A DNA stretch of 64,000 nt from Salinisphaeraceae bacterium (GTDB taxonomy: Bacteria > Pseudomonadota > Gammaproteobacteria > Nevskiales > Salinisphaeraceae): positions 24,987-88,986 of the forward strand of contig NYTH01000003.1 in assembly GCA_002683405.1 (NCBI GenBank), read 5' to 3'. Below the pieces are notes generated by a model. The model did not search any database and was not told the origin of the DNA. It worked only from the letters and a program-made list of their open reading frames with translations. The translations under genes and the position numbers were made by a program. This document shows positions 36,594 to 45,388 of the stretch, piece after piece (the stretch's first letter is position 1; every line of letters begins with the position of its first letter).

Positions 36594-37178
36594 CTACTGA
36601 CCGCTGCCGTCGAAGGAGACCAGCGGCTGGATGTGGGCCAGCCGCGCCACCGGGTCGGCCTCGGAGAGCAGAGCGTGCTTGGTGGCCGGATCGAAGGGCA
36701 GGAGCTCGGCAAGCCGCGCCGATATCCACGCCGCGCTGTCGAAGTGACGATCCTGACTGGCATAGGGCTCGCCCAGGCGGTCGTACACGACCTGCAGCAC
36801 CTGCTTGAGATCGTCGTACTCGTCGGGGAACTCGCAGTCGCCCTGTTCGTCCAGCGGCGTGACTTCGCCCCACCACAGGCCGTCATCGGCCTGCCAGCGC
36901 TGATGCACTTCGAAGCGGTTTTCGCCCTGCACCGTGATGCCCAGGAAACCATCCTCGAGCATGTCGAAGTCGATGATGCGCACCAGCGTGCCCACATCCC
37001 GCGGGGCACTGTGGCGGGCCACCTCACTGGCGCCTTCCATGGCGCAGATGCCGAAGCCGCGCTGCTCGCGCGTGCACAGCTTCACCATGTCGGTATAGCG
37101 CGGCTCGAAAATTCGCAGCGGCATGACGCCGCCGGGAAACAGCACGCTGGAAAGCGGGAACAGCGGTACGGTATCCAC
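36594..37178 (-). CDS. LON N-terminal domain protein
   Basis: This 194-residue protein corresponds to the substrate-binding N-terminal domain of Lon protease without ATPase or protease parts (VPLFPLSSVLFPGGVMPLRIFEPRY, FLGITVQGENRFEV, LLPFDPATKHALLSEADP). Stand-alone members are common in gammaproteobacteria, and their role is unknown. It lies 7 bases after the enoyl-CoA hydratase gene on the same strand. Confidence 0.9.
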   Translation of the reverse strand: MDTVPLFPLSSVLFPGGVMPLRIFEPRYTDMVKLCTREQRGFGICAMEGASEVARHSAPRDVGTLVRIIDFDMLEDGFLGITVQGENRFEVHQRWQADDGLWWGEVTPLDEQGDCEFPDEYDDLKQVLQVVYDRLGEPYASQDRHFDSAAWISARLAELLPFDPATKHALLSEADPVARLAHIQPLVSFDGSGQ

Positions 37179-37185
37179 GGCGGCG

Positions 37186-37983
37186 CTATATGCTCGGGTC
37201 GGAGAATTCGGCCGTCTGCTTCTGCATGGCAGCGGCCACGGCTTCCCGGTGGTTGGCGCCCGAGAACATCTGCTTCTGCAGATTCATCTCGAGCTTGAGC
37301 GCATCGGCCCGGCCTGGCGTCCAGGCGGCGTCATACAGCCGCTTTGCGCCGCGCACCGCATCGGGTGACTTGCCGGCAATTTCTTCGGCCAGCGCCATCG
37401 ACGCCGCCAGCGGATCATCGGCCGTGCGGGTCACCAGGCCAAGCTCTGCGGCCTGCTCGCCCGTCAGGATGCGGCCCGTGTAGGTCAGTTCCTTGATGAC
37501 GTCACGCCGCAGGATGCGATCCAGCGCCACCGTGATGCCCATGTCGGGTACCAGCCCCCATTTGACCTCCATGATCGACAGGCGCGCGTCCGGCGCGGCG
37601 ATGCGGATATCCGCCCCCGCGGCGATTTGCGTGCCGCCTCCAAAGGCATTGCCGTGGATGGCGCAGATGACCGGCACCGGCACCTTCTGCCAGACCAGCG
37701 ATGTCATCTGGGCGTTGTTGGCGCCCTGGTGGCGCTCCTCGAAAATCCAGTCGGCCAGCGCCTGACCGCCGGCCGAGAAGGAGGGGAAGTCGATCCCGGA
37801 ACAGAAACTCGGCCCTTCGCCGCGCAGGACCACGGCGCGGATTTCCCGGTTTTCAGCCAGGGACTCGCCGGTGTCGATGATGGCCTTGAACAGTTCGAAA
37901 TCGAGCGCGTTGTGCTTGTCGGGCCGGTTGAGCGTGACAACGGCAACGTGGTTGCTGATTTCAACGAGGACACGGTCGGACAT
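37186..37983 (-). CDS. Enoyl-CoA hydratase/isomerase (crotonase family)
   Basis: This 265-residue crotonase has the oxyanion-hole segments GPSFCSGIDFPSFSAG near residue 57 and CAIHGNAFGGGTQIAAGADI near 110, and MEVKWGLVPDMGIT near 138 with an acidic residue at a catalytic position. Hydratase versus dienoyl-CoA isomerase cannot be decided by eye. It fits the beta-oxidation genes nearby. Divergent from the thioesterase cluster. Confidence 0.9.
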   Translation of the reverse strand: MSDRVLVEISNHVAVVTLNRPDKHNALDFELFKAIIDTGESLAENREIRAVVLRGEGPSFCSGIDFPSFSAGGQALADWIFEERHQGANNAQMTSLVWQKVPVPVICAIHGNAFGGGTQIAAGADIRIAAPDARLSIMEVKWGLVPDMGITVALDRILRRDVIKELTYTGRILTGEQAAELGLVTRTADDPLAASMALAEEIAGKSPDAVRGAKRLYDAAWTPGRADALKLEMNLQKQMFSGANHREAVAAAMQKQTAEFSDPSI

Positions 37984-38084
37984 GCGTGATCATCCTTGTG
38001 GCGTGGGGCGGGCTGCCGGGGGGGCCATGCTAACAGCCTCCGGCGGGTAACACTGCCTGGACAAGGCCCGGAGCGGGCCTTATT

Positions 38085-38555
38085 GTGCCGCGCAACATGC
38101 AAGCCCTCAGTTCTCATCATCAGGCCATCGTGCACGGCTTCATGGAGCTTATCCCGCACAACCGGGATATCGGCCTGACCGTGCTCGAGTTCGGTGAAAA
38201 TGCCGTGCTGGCGCAACTGCCGTTTCGGGAAGACTTCCTGGGCGACCTGGAGCAGCGCCTCTGGCACACCAGCGTGGCGCTGTCCGTCATGGACTCCACC
38301 TGCGCCCTGGCCGTTTACGGCGGGCTGGGCCAGTACGAGCCCATCGCCACCCTGGATCTGCGCGTGGATCACCTGCGCCCGGCGGTGGCCGACCAGCCGC
38401 TGTACGTGACGGCCAGCTGCTACCGCCTCACGCCGCACATCGCGTTCGCCCGAGGCTACACCTATCAGGATGATCCGGATCGTCCCACCAGCGCCTGCAC
38501 CGCCACGTTCATGCGCACCGGGCGGCCCGACGCCGACCATCCGGTGGATATATGA
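38085..38555 (+). CDS. PaaI-type hotdog thioesterase
   Basis: A 156-residue hotdog-fold protein (WHTSVALSVMDSTCALAVY near residue 60, ATLDLRVDHLRPA near 88, ARGYTY near 122). The family hydrolyses acyl-CoA. GTG at 38085 has GGAG at a good distance; an ATG at 38097 is an alternative. Its last four bases overlap the next thioesterase gene. Confidence 0.85.
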   Translation: MPRNMQALSSHHQAIVHGFMELIPHNRDIGLTVLEFGENAVLAQLPFREDFLGDLEQRLWHTSVALSVMDSTCALAVYGGLGQYEPIATLDLRVDHLRPAVADQPLYVTASCYRLTPHIAFARGYTYQDDPDRPTSACTATFMRTGRPDADHPVDI

Positions 38556-39028
38556 CGTCATCCTCCTACGAACGCATCCGCGCCGGTCTGGCGGCCGGCG
38601 ATCTCGACGTCCTGCTGCGCGAGAATCCCTATCCCCGGTTTCTGGGCGTGGAAATCAAGGTGCTCGGCGGTGAGCGCTACTACGTGCTGCCGCGCCGGGA
38701 CGAACTGATCGGCAGCCGCCGCCTGGGCGCCATGCACGGCGGCGTGCTGGCCGGCTTTCTCGAGAGCGCGTCGCTGTTCGAGGTGCTGATCACGCAGCAG
38801 CAGTACCACGTGCCGTCGCCCGTGGACTTCGAAATCGACTATCTGCGGTCTGCCCGGCAGCCGTCCGCCTGCCACGTGCGCTGCGAAGTCGTGCGGCAGG
38901 GCAGCCGGGTGGCGCAGGTGCGCGCCGAATGCTGGCAGAACGACCGGCACAAGCCGGTCGCGGCCTCGCGCGCGGTATTTCTGTTGCGCAATGTCGACAA
39001 CGCGCCGGCAAAGGACAGTCATGCCTGA
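38552..39028 (+). CDS. PaaI-type hotdog thioesterase (second)
   Basis: This 158-residue hotdog protein is distinct in sequence from the preceding one (LGAMHGGVLAGFLESASLF near 55, VDFEIDYLRSARQPSACHVRC near 90). The MHGG motif marks the active-site loop of the family. Translationally coupled with the gene before (ATGA) and overlapping the start of tesB by 8 bases. Confidence 0.87.
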   Translation: MTSSSYERIRAGLAAGDLDVLLRENPYPRFLGVEIKVLGGERYYVLPRRDELIGSRRLGAMHGGVLAGFLESASLFEVLITQQQYHVPSPVDFEIDYLRSARQPSACHVRCEVVRQGSRVAQVRAECWQNDRHKPVAASRAVFLLRNVDNAPAKDSHA

Positions 39029-39941
39029 CAACGAAGTCTATCCCTGGCAGAGCAACAACGAGGTGCTGCAGGACCTGCTGGTCCTGCTGAACCTGGAGGC
39101 GCTCGAGACCAACCTATTTCGCGGCGAGTCGCGGGATCTGGGCGGCAAGAGCGTGTTTGGCGGTCAGGTGCTCGGCCAGGCCATGGTGGCCGCGAGCCGC
39201 ACTGTGGAGGCCGGGCGCCCGCCACATTCGCTGCACGGCTATTTCCTGCGGCCGGGCGACATGGAGGCGCCGATCGTCTACGAGGTCGACCGGGTTCGCG
39301 AAGGCCGCAGCTTCACCACCCGGCGAGTGCAGGGTATTCAACACGGCAAGGTGATCTTTTCGGCGATTGCCTCCTATCACGGCGACGAGCCGGGTTTTCA
39401 GCACGGCCCGCCCATGCCGGACGTGCCGCCGCCCGAGGACCTGGTGTCGCAGCATGAATTGCGGCGCCAGTGGGCGGCGTCCCGCGACGACATACCCGCC
39501 AAGCTCAAGCAGGCGTTCTGCCGGCCACTGGCCATCGACTTCAAGCCCGTCAAGGCGCGCAACCCGCTCCGGCCCGACACGCGCGAGCCGCGGCACCCGG
39601 TCTGGATCAAGGCCGCCGATGTGCTGCCGCAGGACGAGATTCTGCACCGCTGCGTGCTGGCTTATGCCTCGGATTTCGGCCTGCTGCCCACGGGGCTGCT
39701 GCCGCACGGCAAGACCTTCATCGATCAGGACATGATTGTCGCCAGTCTGGATCACGCCATCTGGTTCCACAGCAGCTTCCGCGCCGATGAATGGCTGCTG
39801 TACTGCATGGAAAGCCCCTGGGCGGGCAGCGCGCGGGCGCTGTCGCGCGGGCAGATATTCAACCGCCGCGGCGATCTGGTGGCCTCGGTGGCGCAGGAGG
39901 GCCTGATCCGGCACGTCGGACACGCCGAAGAATCCCGGTAA
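39021..39941 (+). CDS. tesB: Acyl-CoA thioesterase II
   Basis: This 306-residue double-hotdog enzyme hydrolyses medium and long acyl-CoA. Motifs include VFGGQVLGQAMVAASRTV, SLHGYFLRPGD, the second-domain ASDFGLLPTGL, DHAIWFHSSFRADEWLLY with the active-site Asp/Ser/Trp region, and NRRGDLVASVAQEGL. The ATG at 39021 is preceded by AAGGAC. Third thioesterase in a row, suggesting a system for clearing acyl-CoA. Confidence 0.95.
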   Translation: MPDNEVYPWQSNNEVLQDLLVLLNLEALETNLFRGESRDLGGKSVFGGQVLGQAMVAASRTVEAGRPPHSLHGYFLRPGDMEAPIVYEVDRVREGRSFTTRRVQGIQHGKVIFSAIASYHGDEPGFQHGPPMPDVPPPEDLVSQHELRRQWAASRDDIPAKLKQAFCRPLAIDFKPVKARNPLRPDTREPRHPVWIKAADVLPQDEILHRCVLAYASDFGLLPTGLLPHGKTFIDQDMIVASLDHAIWFHSSFRADEWLLYCMESPWAGSARALSRGQIFNRRGDLVASVAQEGLIRHVGHAEESR

Positions 39942-39943
39942 CC

Positions 39944-40609
39944 CTAAGGGCGGCCGGACCGCCGCCGCAGATTGCGGAGTCGGTTGGCAAACAGGCCGCG
40001 CCAGTTCTCGCTCAGCTCCGGCAATACGGCTGCCGCCTGCAGCAGTTCGGGCATCGCCTGCTCATCATTACGAATAAGCCACAGGCGGGCCAGCGGCCAT
40101 TCGGGCCGAGGCCGGGCCTGTCGCTGGAAATGGTCACCGGTTTGCACCTCGCCGGGCGTGAGCACCCGGTACAGCCAGCCGCAGCGGCCCGAGTCGGCCA
40201 TGTGCACTGCCAGTTCGCGCAGCCCCATGCGCCGGCTGACCTTCCAGCAGGGCGATCGCGGCTGGCTGATCTGAATGGTGGCCGAGCCCAGCCGGTAGAT
40301 ATCGCCAATGCAGACGCTGTCTTCCGTCATCCCCGCGGTGCTCAGGTTTTCGCCGAACGCACCGGGCGCGAAGGCATCCGGCGTGCGGGGGAAGCTGCGC
40401 GCCCAGTCCGGGTAGAACTCGGCGGGGTAATGGCTTACCGCGCGTTCCGGGCCGCCGTGATGCCGCCGGTCGGCCTGCCGGTCACCGACCAGCCCGTCCG
40501 TCTCCAGACGCAGAGTGCCCCGGGCGGGCGTCTTGTAGATGCCGGTCGGATCGCCGACGCCGTCCAGCGCTTCAAGCGCGCCGGTAAACAGGGCGTCCAG
40601 CCGGGTCAC
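39944..40609 (-). CDS. MOSC domain protein, YiiM-like
   Basis: A MOSC protein resembling E. coli YiiM (GLVGDRQADRRHHGGPERAVSHYP, FGENLSTAGMTEDSVCIGDIYRLG, IQISQPRSPCWKVSRRMG with the conserved Cys). These handle molybdenum-cofactor sulfur or act on N-hydroxylated compounds. The frame is open to 40687, but the first nine codons from there lie inside a MITE copy. A GTG at 40609 gives a normal N-terminus. An upstream 13-codon frame (ATG at 40650) with AGGAAT ends in a TGA overlapping that GTG, so coupled initiation is possible. The start is uncertain. Confidence 0.82.
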   Translation of the reverse strand: MTRLDALFTGALEALDGVGDPTGIYKTPARGTLRLETDGLVGDRQADRRHHGGPERAVSHYPAEFYPDWARSFPRTPDAFAPGAFGENLSTAGMTEDSVCIGDIYRLGSATIQISQPRSPCWKVSRRMGLRELAVHMADSGRCGWLYRVLTPGEVQTGDHFQRQARPRPEWPLARLWLIRNDEQAMPELLQAAAVLPELSENWRGLFANRLRNLRRRSGRP

Positions 40610-40659
40610 GGGCGGGGCGGCAGAGCGGGAGAAATGGTTGTCGGCATGGTCGATATTCC

Positions 40660-40822
40660 TAGTGTAGTGCGCCACACTGTCTGGCACTTATACCGGCCCC
40701 ATTTTCCGCCATGCGGCGTTGCACCTCCTCGCCATAGCTGCGGCTATGACTCGTCGGCGCGCCTTGCCTGACGAAAAATGGAACTCGGTCTAATGTGCCA
40801 TCAAATGTGACGCACTACACTA
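40660..40822. mobile_element. MITE-like element, copy 1 (163 bp)
   Basis: The 12-base perfect terminal inverted repeat TAGTGTAGTGCG extends imperfectly to about 17 bases. The interior is a long imperfect palindrome (CCATTTTCCG... to ...CGAAAAATGG). It has no coding capacity and TA at both tips. It is almost identical to the copy at 45386-45548. The right tip supplies the TAG stop of the HNH gene; the left tip lies just upstream of the MOSC gene. Confidence 0.88.
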
Positions 40823-41194
40823 GCGTTTGGGCTTGCGCGTGCGCGGCACGAAGCCTGGCGGCTTGTCCGCAATCCAGCCGACAAATCGCGCCACTTCCGG
40901 GTGCGACAGCAGAGCCGCCGCGCTGTTGTAGCGTTCCGCCAGCGTCTTCTCATCAATCAGCGCGTGAATCTGCTTGTGGCAGGGTCGGCAGAGCGCGAGC
41001 AGGCGGCCCAGGCGGGTCTGCCGATCAAATTGCCGGCGGATGCGCTTGAGCCGATGGGTACGACGGGGAATCAGATGATGGCGCGTAGTCTGCACCGGAT
41101 GCCGTCCGCACAGCGCGCAGGTGTCGGCCGAGGGCCCGGCCGCGTCGGGCGCCGGGCCGGCACCGTCCGGCGGAGCGCCGCGCGGACCGGTCAT
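40820..41194 (-). CDS. HNH endonuclease family protein
   Basis: This 124-residue protein has an Ala/Pro-rich lead, a zinc-type CALCG pair, the HNH core TRHHLIPRRTH near residue 40, LCRPCHKQIHALI (second Cys pair and last His) and ENT-type end pieces (FVGWIADKPPGF). HNH domains of this kind are small nucleases; the biological role is unknown. The stop codon is contributed by the MITE. Divergent from hslO. Confidence 0.85.
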   Translation of the reverse strand: MTGPRGAPPDGAGPAPDAAGPSADTCALCGRHPVQTTRHHLIPRRTHRLKRIRRQFDRQTRLGRLLALCRPCHKQIHALIDEKTLAERYNSAAALLSHPEVARFVGWIADKPPGFVPRTRKPKR

Positions 41195-41244
41195 CTGCTG
41201 TACCGTATTGTCATCACAACGCTTTCCCGCTCATTGCCCACAGA

Positions 41245-42138
41245 ATGCCAGCTATGGATGATCAGGTCGTACCCTATCTTTTCGAGCATGCCAGTATCCG
41301 CGTGCAGGTAGTGCGACTGACCCGGGCCTGGCAGATGCTGCACCGCTCGCACGACCTGTCGACGGGGGCCACGCACATGCTGGGACGCTGCGCTGCGGCC
41401 ACGGCGCTGCTGGCCACGACCATCAAGTTCGAGGGGCGCATCAACGTACAGCTGCAGAGCGACGGCCCCCTGCGGCTGCTGCTGTGCCAGTGCACCCATG
41501 AGCTGGGCCTGCGCGGCATGGCCCGCGTGGCCGATGCGGCCGATCTAAGCGAAGCGGCCGGGCGCGACTCGCTGCAGGGGCTGGCCGGCAAGGGTCATAT
41601 TGCAATCACCATCGAAAATACCCGGGAAGACAAGCGTTATCAGGGTATTACGCCCATCATGAATGACAGCCTGGCCAGCAGTTTCGAGTACTACTTCGAC
41701 CAGTCCGAGCAGCTTCCCACGCGATTGTGGCTAGCCGCCGACGCGCAGACGGCAAGTGGCCTGATGATCCAGCGCATGCCCGGCGGCGACACCCGCGAGG
41801 AAGACTGGGAGCGCGCCCAGCGGCTGGCGGAAACCATTACCGCGGACGAGTTGCTCGGTCTGGATGCGCAGGAGGTGGTGCGGCGCCTGTATCACGAGGA
41901 GGACCTGCGCCGGCTGGACGGCCGACCCGTACGCTTTTACTGCCGCTGCGCCCGGCATTCGGTGAGCGCGGTGCTTCAGGGCCTGGGCGAGGCGGAAGTG
42001 CAGGACATCCTGGCCGAACAGGGTCGTGTGAAGGTGAATTGCGATTTCTGCGGCGAGGAATATCTTTACGATCACGTGGACGCCGCGGCCCTGTTTGCCG
42101 ACGGCACGCCGCAGCAGGGTCCTGATCGCGTTCAATAA
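41245..42138 (+). CDS. hslO: Redox-regulated chaperone Hsp33
   Basis: Hsp33 is a holdase chaperone activated when its C-terminal zinc centre is oxidised. The 297-residue protein shows the C-terminal motif FYCRCARHSV and VNCDFCGEEYLY, i.e. four Cys as C-x-C and C-x-x-C near residues 230-275, intact for redox switching. The body has GRINVQLQSDGPLRLLLCQC. A start at 41254 (Met 4) is equally possible. Confidence 0.95.
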   Translation: MPAMDDQVVPYLFEHASIRVQVVRLTRAWQMLHRSHDLSTGATHMLGRCAAATALLATTIKFEGRINVQLQSDGPLRLLLCQCTHELGLRGMARVADAADLSEAAGRDSLQGLAGKGHIAITIENTREDKRYQGITPIMNDSLASSFEYYFDQSEQLPTRLWLAADAQTASGLMIQRMPGGDTREEDWERAQRLAETITADELLGLDAQEVVRRLYHEEDLRRLDGRPVRFYCRCARHSVSAVLQGLGEAEVQDILAEQGRVKVNCDFCGEEYLYDHVDAAALFADGTPQQGPDRVQ

Positions 42139-42256
42139 CGCCGCGGGCCCGGCCGCTCGTCACGCGGGGGCAACCTGGCTGCGGTAAATCCTGCATCCGG
42201 CCACCGCGTGTATCGTATCGGGTGGTACGAAGCTCGCATCGGGAGACCGCACGACC

Positions 42257-42631
42257 ATGGGCATACAACGCAGCGTCCGGCTTAGCGGACAGATTCTGGC
42301 CTCCGGGCTCCTCGCCTGCGGGCTGACCGCGCTGCCGGCGGCGCTCGCCGGTCCGGCGTCCGGCCAGGCCGGCATGAAGATCATGATTGACCCCGAGACC
42401 GGCCAGCCGCGCGCGCCTACCGACGAGGAGCGCCGCGCCATGCGCCAGCAGCGCGCCAATCCCGCCCTGAAAAAGGCAGCGCCCGAGGCCCCCATGCGCA
42501 GTCACCGGCGAGACGATGGCGTGATCAAGCTCGAGGTCCCGGCGAGCCGGTATCCGCGACTGCAGGCGCGGCCCAATGGTAAGGGCGGTGTCGAGATGCG
42601 CCACGGCCCGGCCGGAGACGCCCATGAATAG
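42257..42631 (+). CDS. Small secreted protein, unknown
   Basis: A 124-residue protein with signal peptide (about 1-32, ALAG), then KIMIDPETGQPRAPTDEERRA and a basic linker, then GVEMRHGPAGDAHE. No enzyme motif is visible. It overlaps the start of the metallopeptidase gene by eight bases and is probably cotranslated with it, possibly as partner or inhibitor. Family not recognised. Confidence 0.72.
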   Translation: MGIQRSVRLSGQILASGLLACGLTALPAALAGPASGQAGMKIMIDPETGQPRAPTDEERRAMRQQRANPALKKAAPEAPMRSHRRDDGVIKLEVPASRYPRLQARPNGKGGVEMRHGPAGDAHE

Positions 42632-43802
42632 GGGGGGCCTGGCGGCCGGACTGCTCGTCTGGGCGGCCAGCGCCCCCGTCGGCGCGGCCAACATCGAGCT
42701 GGAGTTCATGGGGCCGGGCTACAACGACACGACGGCCGCGGCGCCCGTGGGCGACAATCCCGGCACCACGCGCGGCGAGCAGCGGCGGATTGCCACTCAG
42801 TTTGCGGCGGATATTCTGGGTCAGCGCCTGGTCAGCACGATCGACATCGTCATTCAGGCTGCCTTTCCCCCGGAAAGCTGCGGGGGTGGTCCCGGCGAAG
42901 GATTCACCACCATCGGCTCGGCCGGCCCCACGAATTTTTTCCTGTTCCCGCCCGGTGGTGCTCCCGCGGGCGTTACTCCCAACGTGTTCTATCCGCAGGC
43001 ACTAGCCAACGCGCTGGCCAACGAGGATCTGGATCCGAGTGCGGAGATCGACGCGCGGTTCAACGCCTCGATCGACCGGGCGGACTGCCTGGGCGACATC
43101 GACTGGTACTACGGGCTGGACGGCGAGCCCGGCAACGACATCAGCTTCATCGAAGTGGCGGTGCATGAATTCATTCACGGTCTGGGCTTTCTGACGCTCA
43201 CCAATCTTGAAACCGGCGCCTTGCCGACCAGGGGCGGTCAGCCGCGACCGGATGTCTTCGCTACGCGTATTCGTGATCTCAGCGAAAACCAGCTTTGGCC
43301 CGCGCTGACGAATGCGCAGCGAGCGGATTCGGCCACCAACGACGGCAATGTGGTCTGGGACGGCCCGAGCGCCAACTCCACGGGCGCGCCTACGCTGAGC
43401 GACGGCACGAATCAGGGCCGGATTCAGCTGTACGCCCCCGACCCGCTGGAAGACGGCTCGTCCGTTTCCCACTGGGACACGGCACTGTTGCCCAACGCCC
43501 TCATGGAGCCGTTCGCCACCGCGGACGTGTCGGCGCTGGGGGGCATCGGCCTGTCGGCCTGCGTCCTGCAGGACATCGGCTGGCAGCTGACCGGCGGGGC
43601 CGGCTGCCCGGACAACAGCACCACCACGCCCACCCCCGGCACGCCGGGAAATCCGGGCGCGGCCCCGGCCAGTGGTGTTGGTGGCGGCGGCGGAGGCGGC
43701 GGCTGTGCGCTGGGTCGTCCCGGCGCCGCGGACCCGCTGCTGTGGCTGATGGGCGGACTGGCGCTGATCGGCGTCGCGCGGCGCCGGACGGCGAGTCGTT
43801 AG
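42624..43802 (+). CDS. Secreted zinc metallopeptidase with a Gly-run/Cys C-terminal sorting-type tail
   Basis: This protein of about 390 residues begins with a signal peptide (1-22). A HEFIHGLGF zinc motif appears near residue 190, and a likely Met-turn region contains NALMEPF (about 295). The C-terminus is a T/P/G linker, a GVGGGGGGGGCALGRPG stretch, one hydrophobic helix (PLLWLMGGLALIGVA) and RRRT-x-S-R. The order Gly run, Cys, helix and Arg cluster is like GlyGly-CTERM/MYXO-CTERM sorting signals, but the exact class is uncertain. Likely surface-anchored or processed. Confidence 0.82.
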   Translation: MNRGGLAAGLLVWAASAPVGAANIELEFMGPGYNDTTAAAPVGDNPGTTRGEQRRIATQFAADILGQRLVSTIDIVIQAAFPPESCGGGPGEGFTTIGSAGPTNFFLFPPGGAPAGVTPNVFYPQALANALANEDLDPSAEIDARFNASIDRADCLGDIDWYYGLDGEPGNDISFIEVAVHEFIHGLGFLTLTNLETGALPTRGGQPRPDVFATRIRDLSENQLWPALTNAQRADSATNDGNVVWDGPSANSTGAPTLSDGTNQGRIQLYAPDPLEDGSSVSHWDTALLPNALMEPFATADVSALGGIGLSACVLQDIGWQLTGGAGCPDNSTTTPTPGTPGNPGAAPASGVGGGGGGGGCALGRPGAADPLLWLMGGLALIGVARRRTASR

Positions 43803-43811
43803 ATATCCGGG

Positions 43812-44585
43812 CTAAAGATCGAATTCGCTCTGCAGACGTTCTGCGGCCGTCTGCACCAGCTTGTCGAGAAACTCGCCCGCCAGTTCGAGTTCGGCCGGGT
43901 CTGCGTCGGTTTCGGGTGGGGCCGAAATGTCCAGCAGCGGGCTGTGCTGCTTGATTTTCAGCTCCCGGACCGGCGCCGTGTCCCGGCAGGGCACGTCAAA
44001 GAACTCGAAGGTGGCGTAGGCCAGGCTGCGCGTGCCCACCGGCGTTTCGAAGCGGGCGATACCGTAGCCGGCCAGTAAACGCTCCTCCTGCATGATGCCG
44101 TAGGCGCTGTCGGGTGAGCGCATGATCAGGATCCGCGTTACGTTCTGCTGCACGCAGAGCTCGCGCAGCGATTCCAGGTAGGCCGGCCGCAGGGCCTGCC
44201 GCTCGCCCTCGGAATCGGCGGCGATCTGCTGCAGGTCGGCGTCACTGTCCTCGGCCCAGATCGGCGCGGTCAGCCGCTTGAAGAGACGATCGGGCGCGTT
44301 GTCCAGCCGATCAATCAGGCGGTCGCCGGGCTCGAACGGCAGGTCGGCCGTGGCGGCCTGATTGTTGAGCGGGGTGAAGCCGAACAGCGCCATGGTCAGA
44401 TAGCTGTCCATCACGTTGATGACGCCAATGCGTGATTCGGCCTGCTTTCCGGGCGCGCTCGCCGCCGGCGACGGCTTGTCGGGGTCGCCGGCGCAGCCGG
44501 CCAGGCAGAGCAGTAGTGCCGCCGTGAATAATCCCAGCCAGGGCTGAGCGCCGAGTGCGGCAGACATGGACGATGCTGTTTTCAT
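43812..44585 (-). CDS. Predicted lipoprotein of unknown function
   Basis: A 257-residue protein with a hydrophobic signal ending LCLAGC (lipobox Cys near 31), then a mixed domain with LIMRSPDSAYGIMQEERLLAGYG and a final helical piece. No family recognised. It is convergent with the metallopeptidase gene and divergent from the second lipoprotein gene. Confidence 0.72.
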   Translation of the reverse strand: MKTASSMSAALGAQPWLGLFTAALLLCLAGCAGDPDKPSPAASAPGKQAESRIGVINVMDSYLTMALFGFTPLNNQAATADLPFEPGDRLIDRLDNAPDRLFKRLTAPIWAEDSDADLQQIAADSEGERQALRPAYLESLRELCVQQNVTRILIMRSPDSAYGIMQEERLLAGYGIARFETPVGTRSLAYATFEFFDVPCRDTAPVRELKIKQHSPLLDISAPPETDADPAELELAGEFLDKLVQTAAERLQSEFDL

Positions 44586-44749
44586 GGTGGTTCCCGGCCG
44601 GGTGCGTAAGAGGGGGCGACCGCATCATCGAGTGATCGACCGCTTGCGTATACTGGCGCGTAAGGACCCCCGGGGCCAAGGGAATTTCCCGGATACGCCC
44701 TGGCCGGTGTTTGTGTTGTCTCAAGCCCACTACAAACGAATACTGCTGC

Positions 44750-45388
44750 ATGGTTTTTTCCCGACCCCTGATTGCCCGTCTATCCGGCCTGTTGCTACTG
44801 GGGCTTTGGCTGACCGGCTGCGCCCTGCTTCCGCCGCCCGGGTTCGAAATTGTGGGCGAAAACGCCCGGCATTCCGATCGCAGTTTCATCCTGTCGCGCA
44901 ACAACCGGTTGTCGCTCTACTCCATGCTCGGGCAGGTGGAGCGGGGGCGTGTGGGCGTGTTTGCCAACCCGGCCTACATCAACGGCTCCTGGTTTCTGCT
45001 GGTAGAGAACAACACCAGCAACAGCGACGATGACGCCGACGAAAAGCGTTTCCACGGCATGGTGGCCCTGACGGTCGAAGCCGACGGCAGCCGCTTTACG
45101 GTGACGCCCAGCGACTACGACTTCCTGCGGGACGGTATGCTTCAGGGCCAGGTTTCGAAGCAGCGGGGTGGCCGTCCGATCGAGGCCGCTGAACTCAAGC
45201 GCGAAACCGCGACCTTCCAGCTGACCGAGTCTCAGTTCATCGACATGATCAACGCCGAGACGCTGGTCGTGACGGTGCAGGGCAGCAGCCGCAGCGGCAC
45301 CTTTGGTTCGGACAACCAGGCGCGCAACTTCCAGGGCAATCTGTACGACTTCTACCAGGCGGTCCGGGCGGACGCGGGCGAAGGCTAG
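44750..45388 (+). CDS. Predicted lipoprotein; stop codon supplied by a MITE tip
   Basis: Starting at ATG 44750 gives a signal ending WLTGC (lipobox) and a mature domain with QVERGRVGVFANPAYINGSWFLLVENN and LTESQFIDMINAETLVVTVQG. The frame ends with TAG at 45386-45388, whose T and A are the outer tip of MITE copy 2, so the natural C-terminus may have been altered. The frame is open from 44711, but the lipobox placement favours 44750. Family not recognised. Confidence 0.75.
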   Translation: MVFSRPLIARLSGLLLLGLWLTGCALLPPPGFEIVGENARHSDRSFILSRNNRLSLYSMLGQVERGRVGVFANPAYINGSWFLLVENNTSNSDDDADEKRFHGMVALTVEADGSRFTVTPSDYDFLRDGMLQGQVSKQRGGRPIEAAELKRETATFQLTESQFIDMINAETLVVTVQGSSRSGTFGSDNQARNFQGNLYDFYQAVRADAGEG

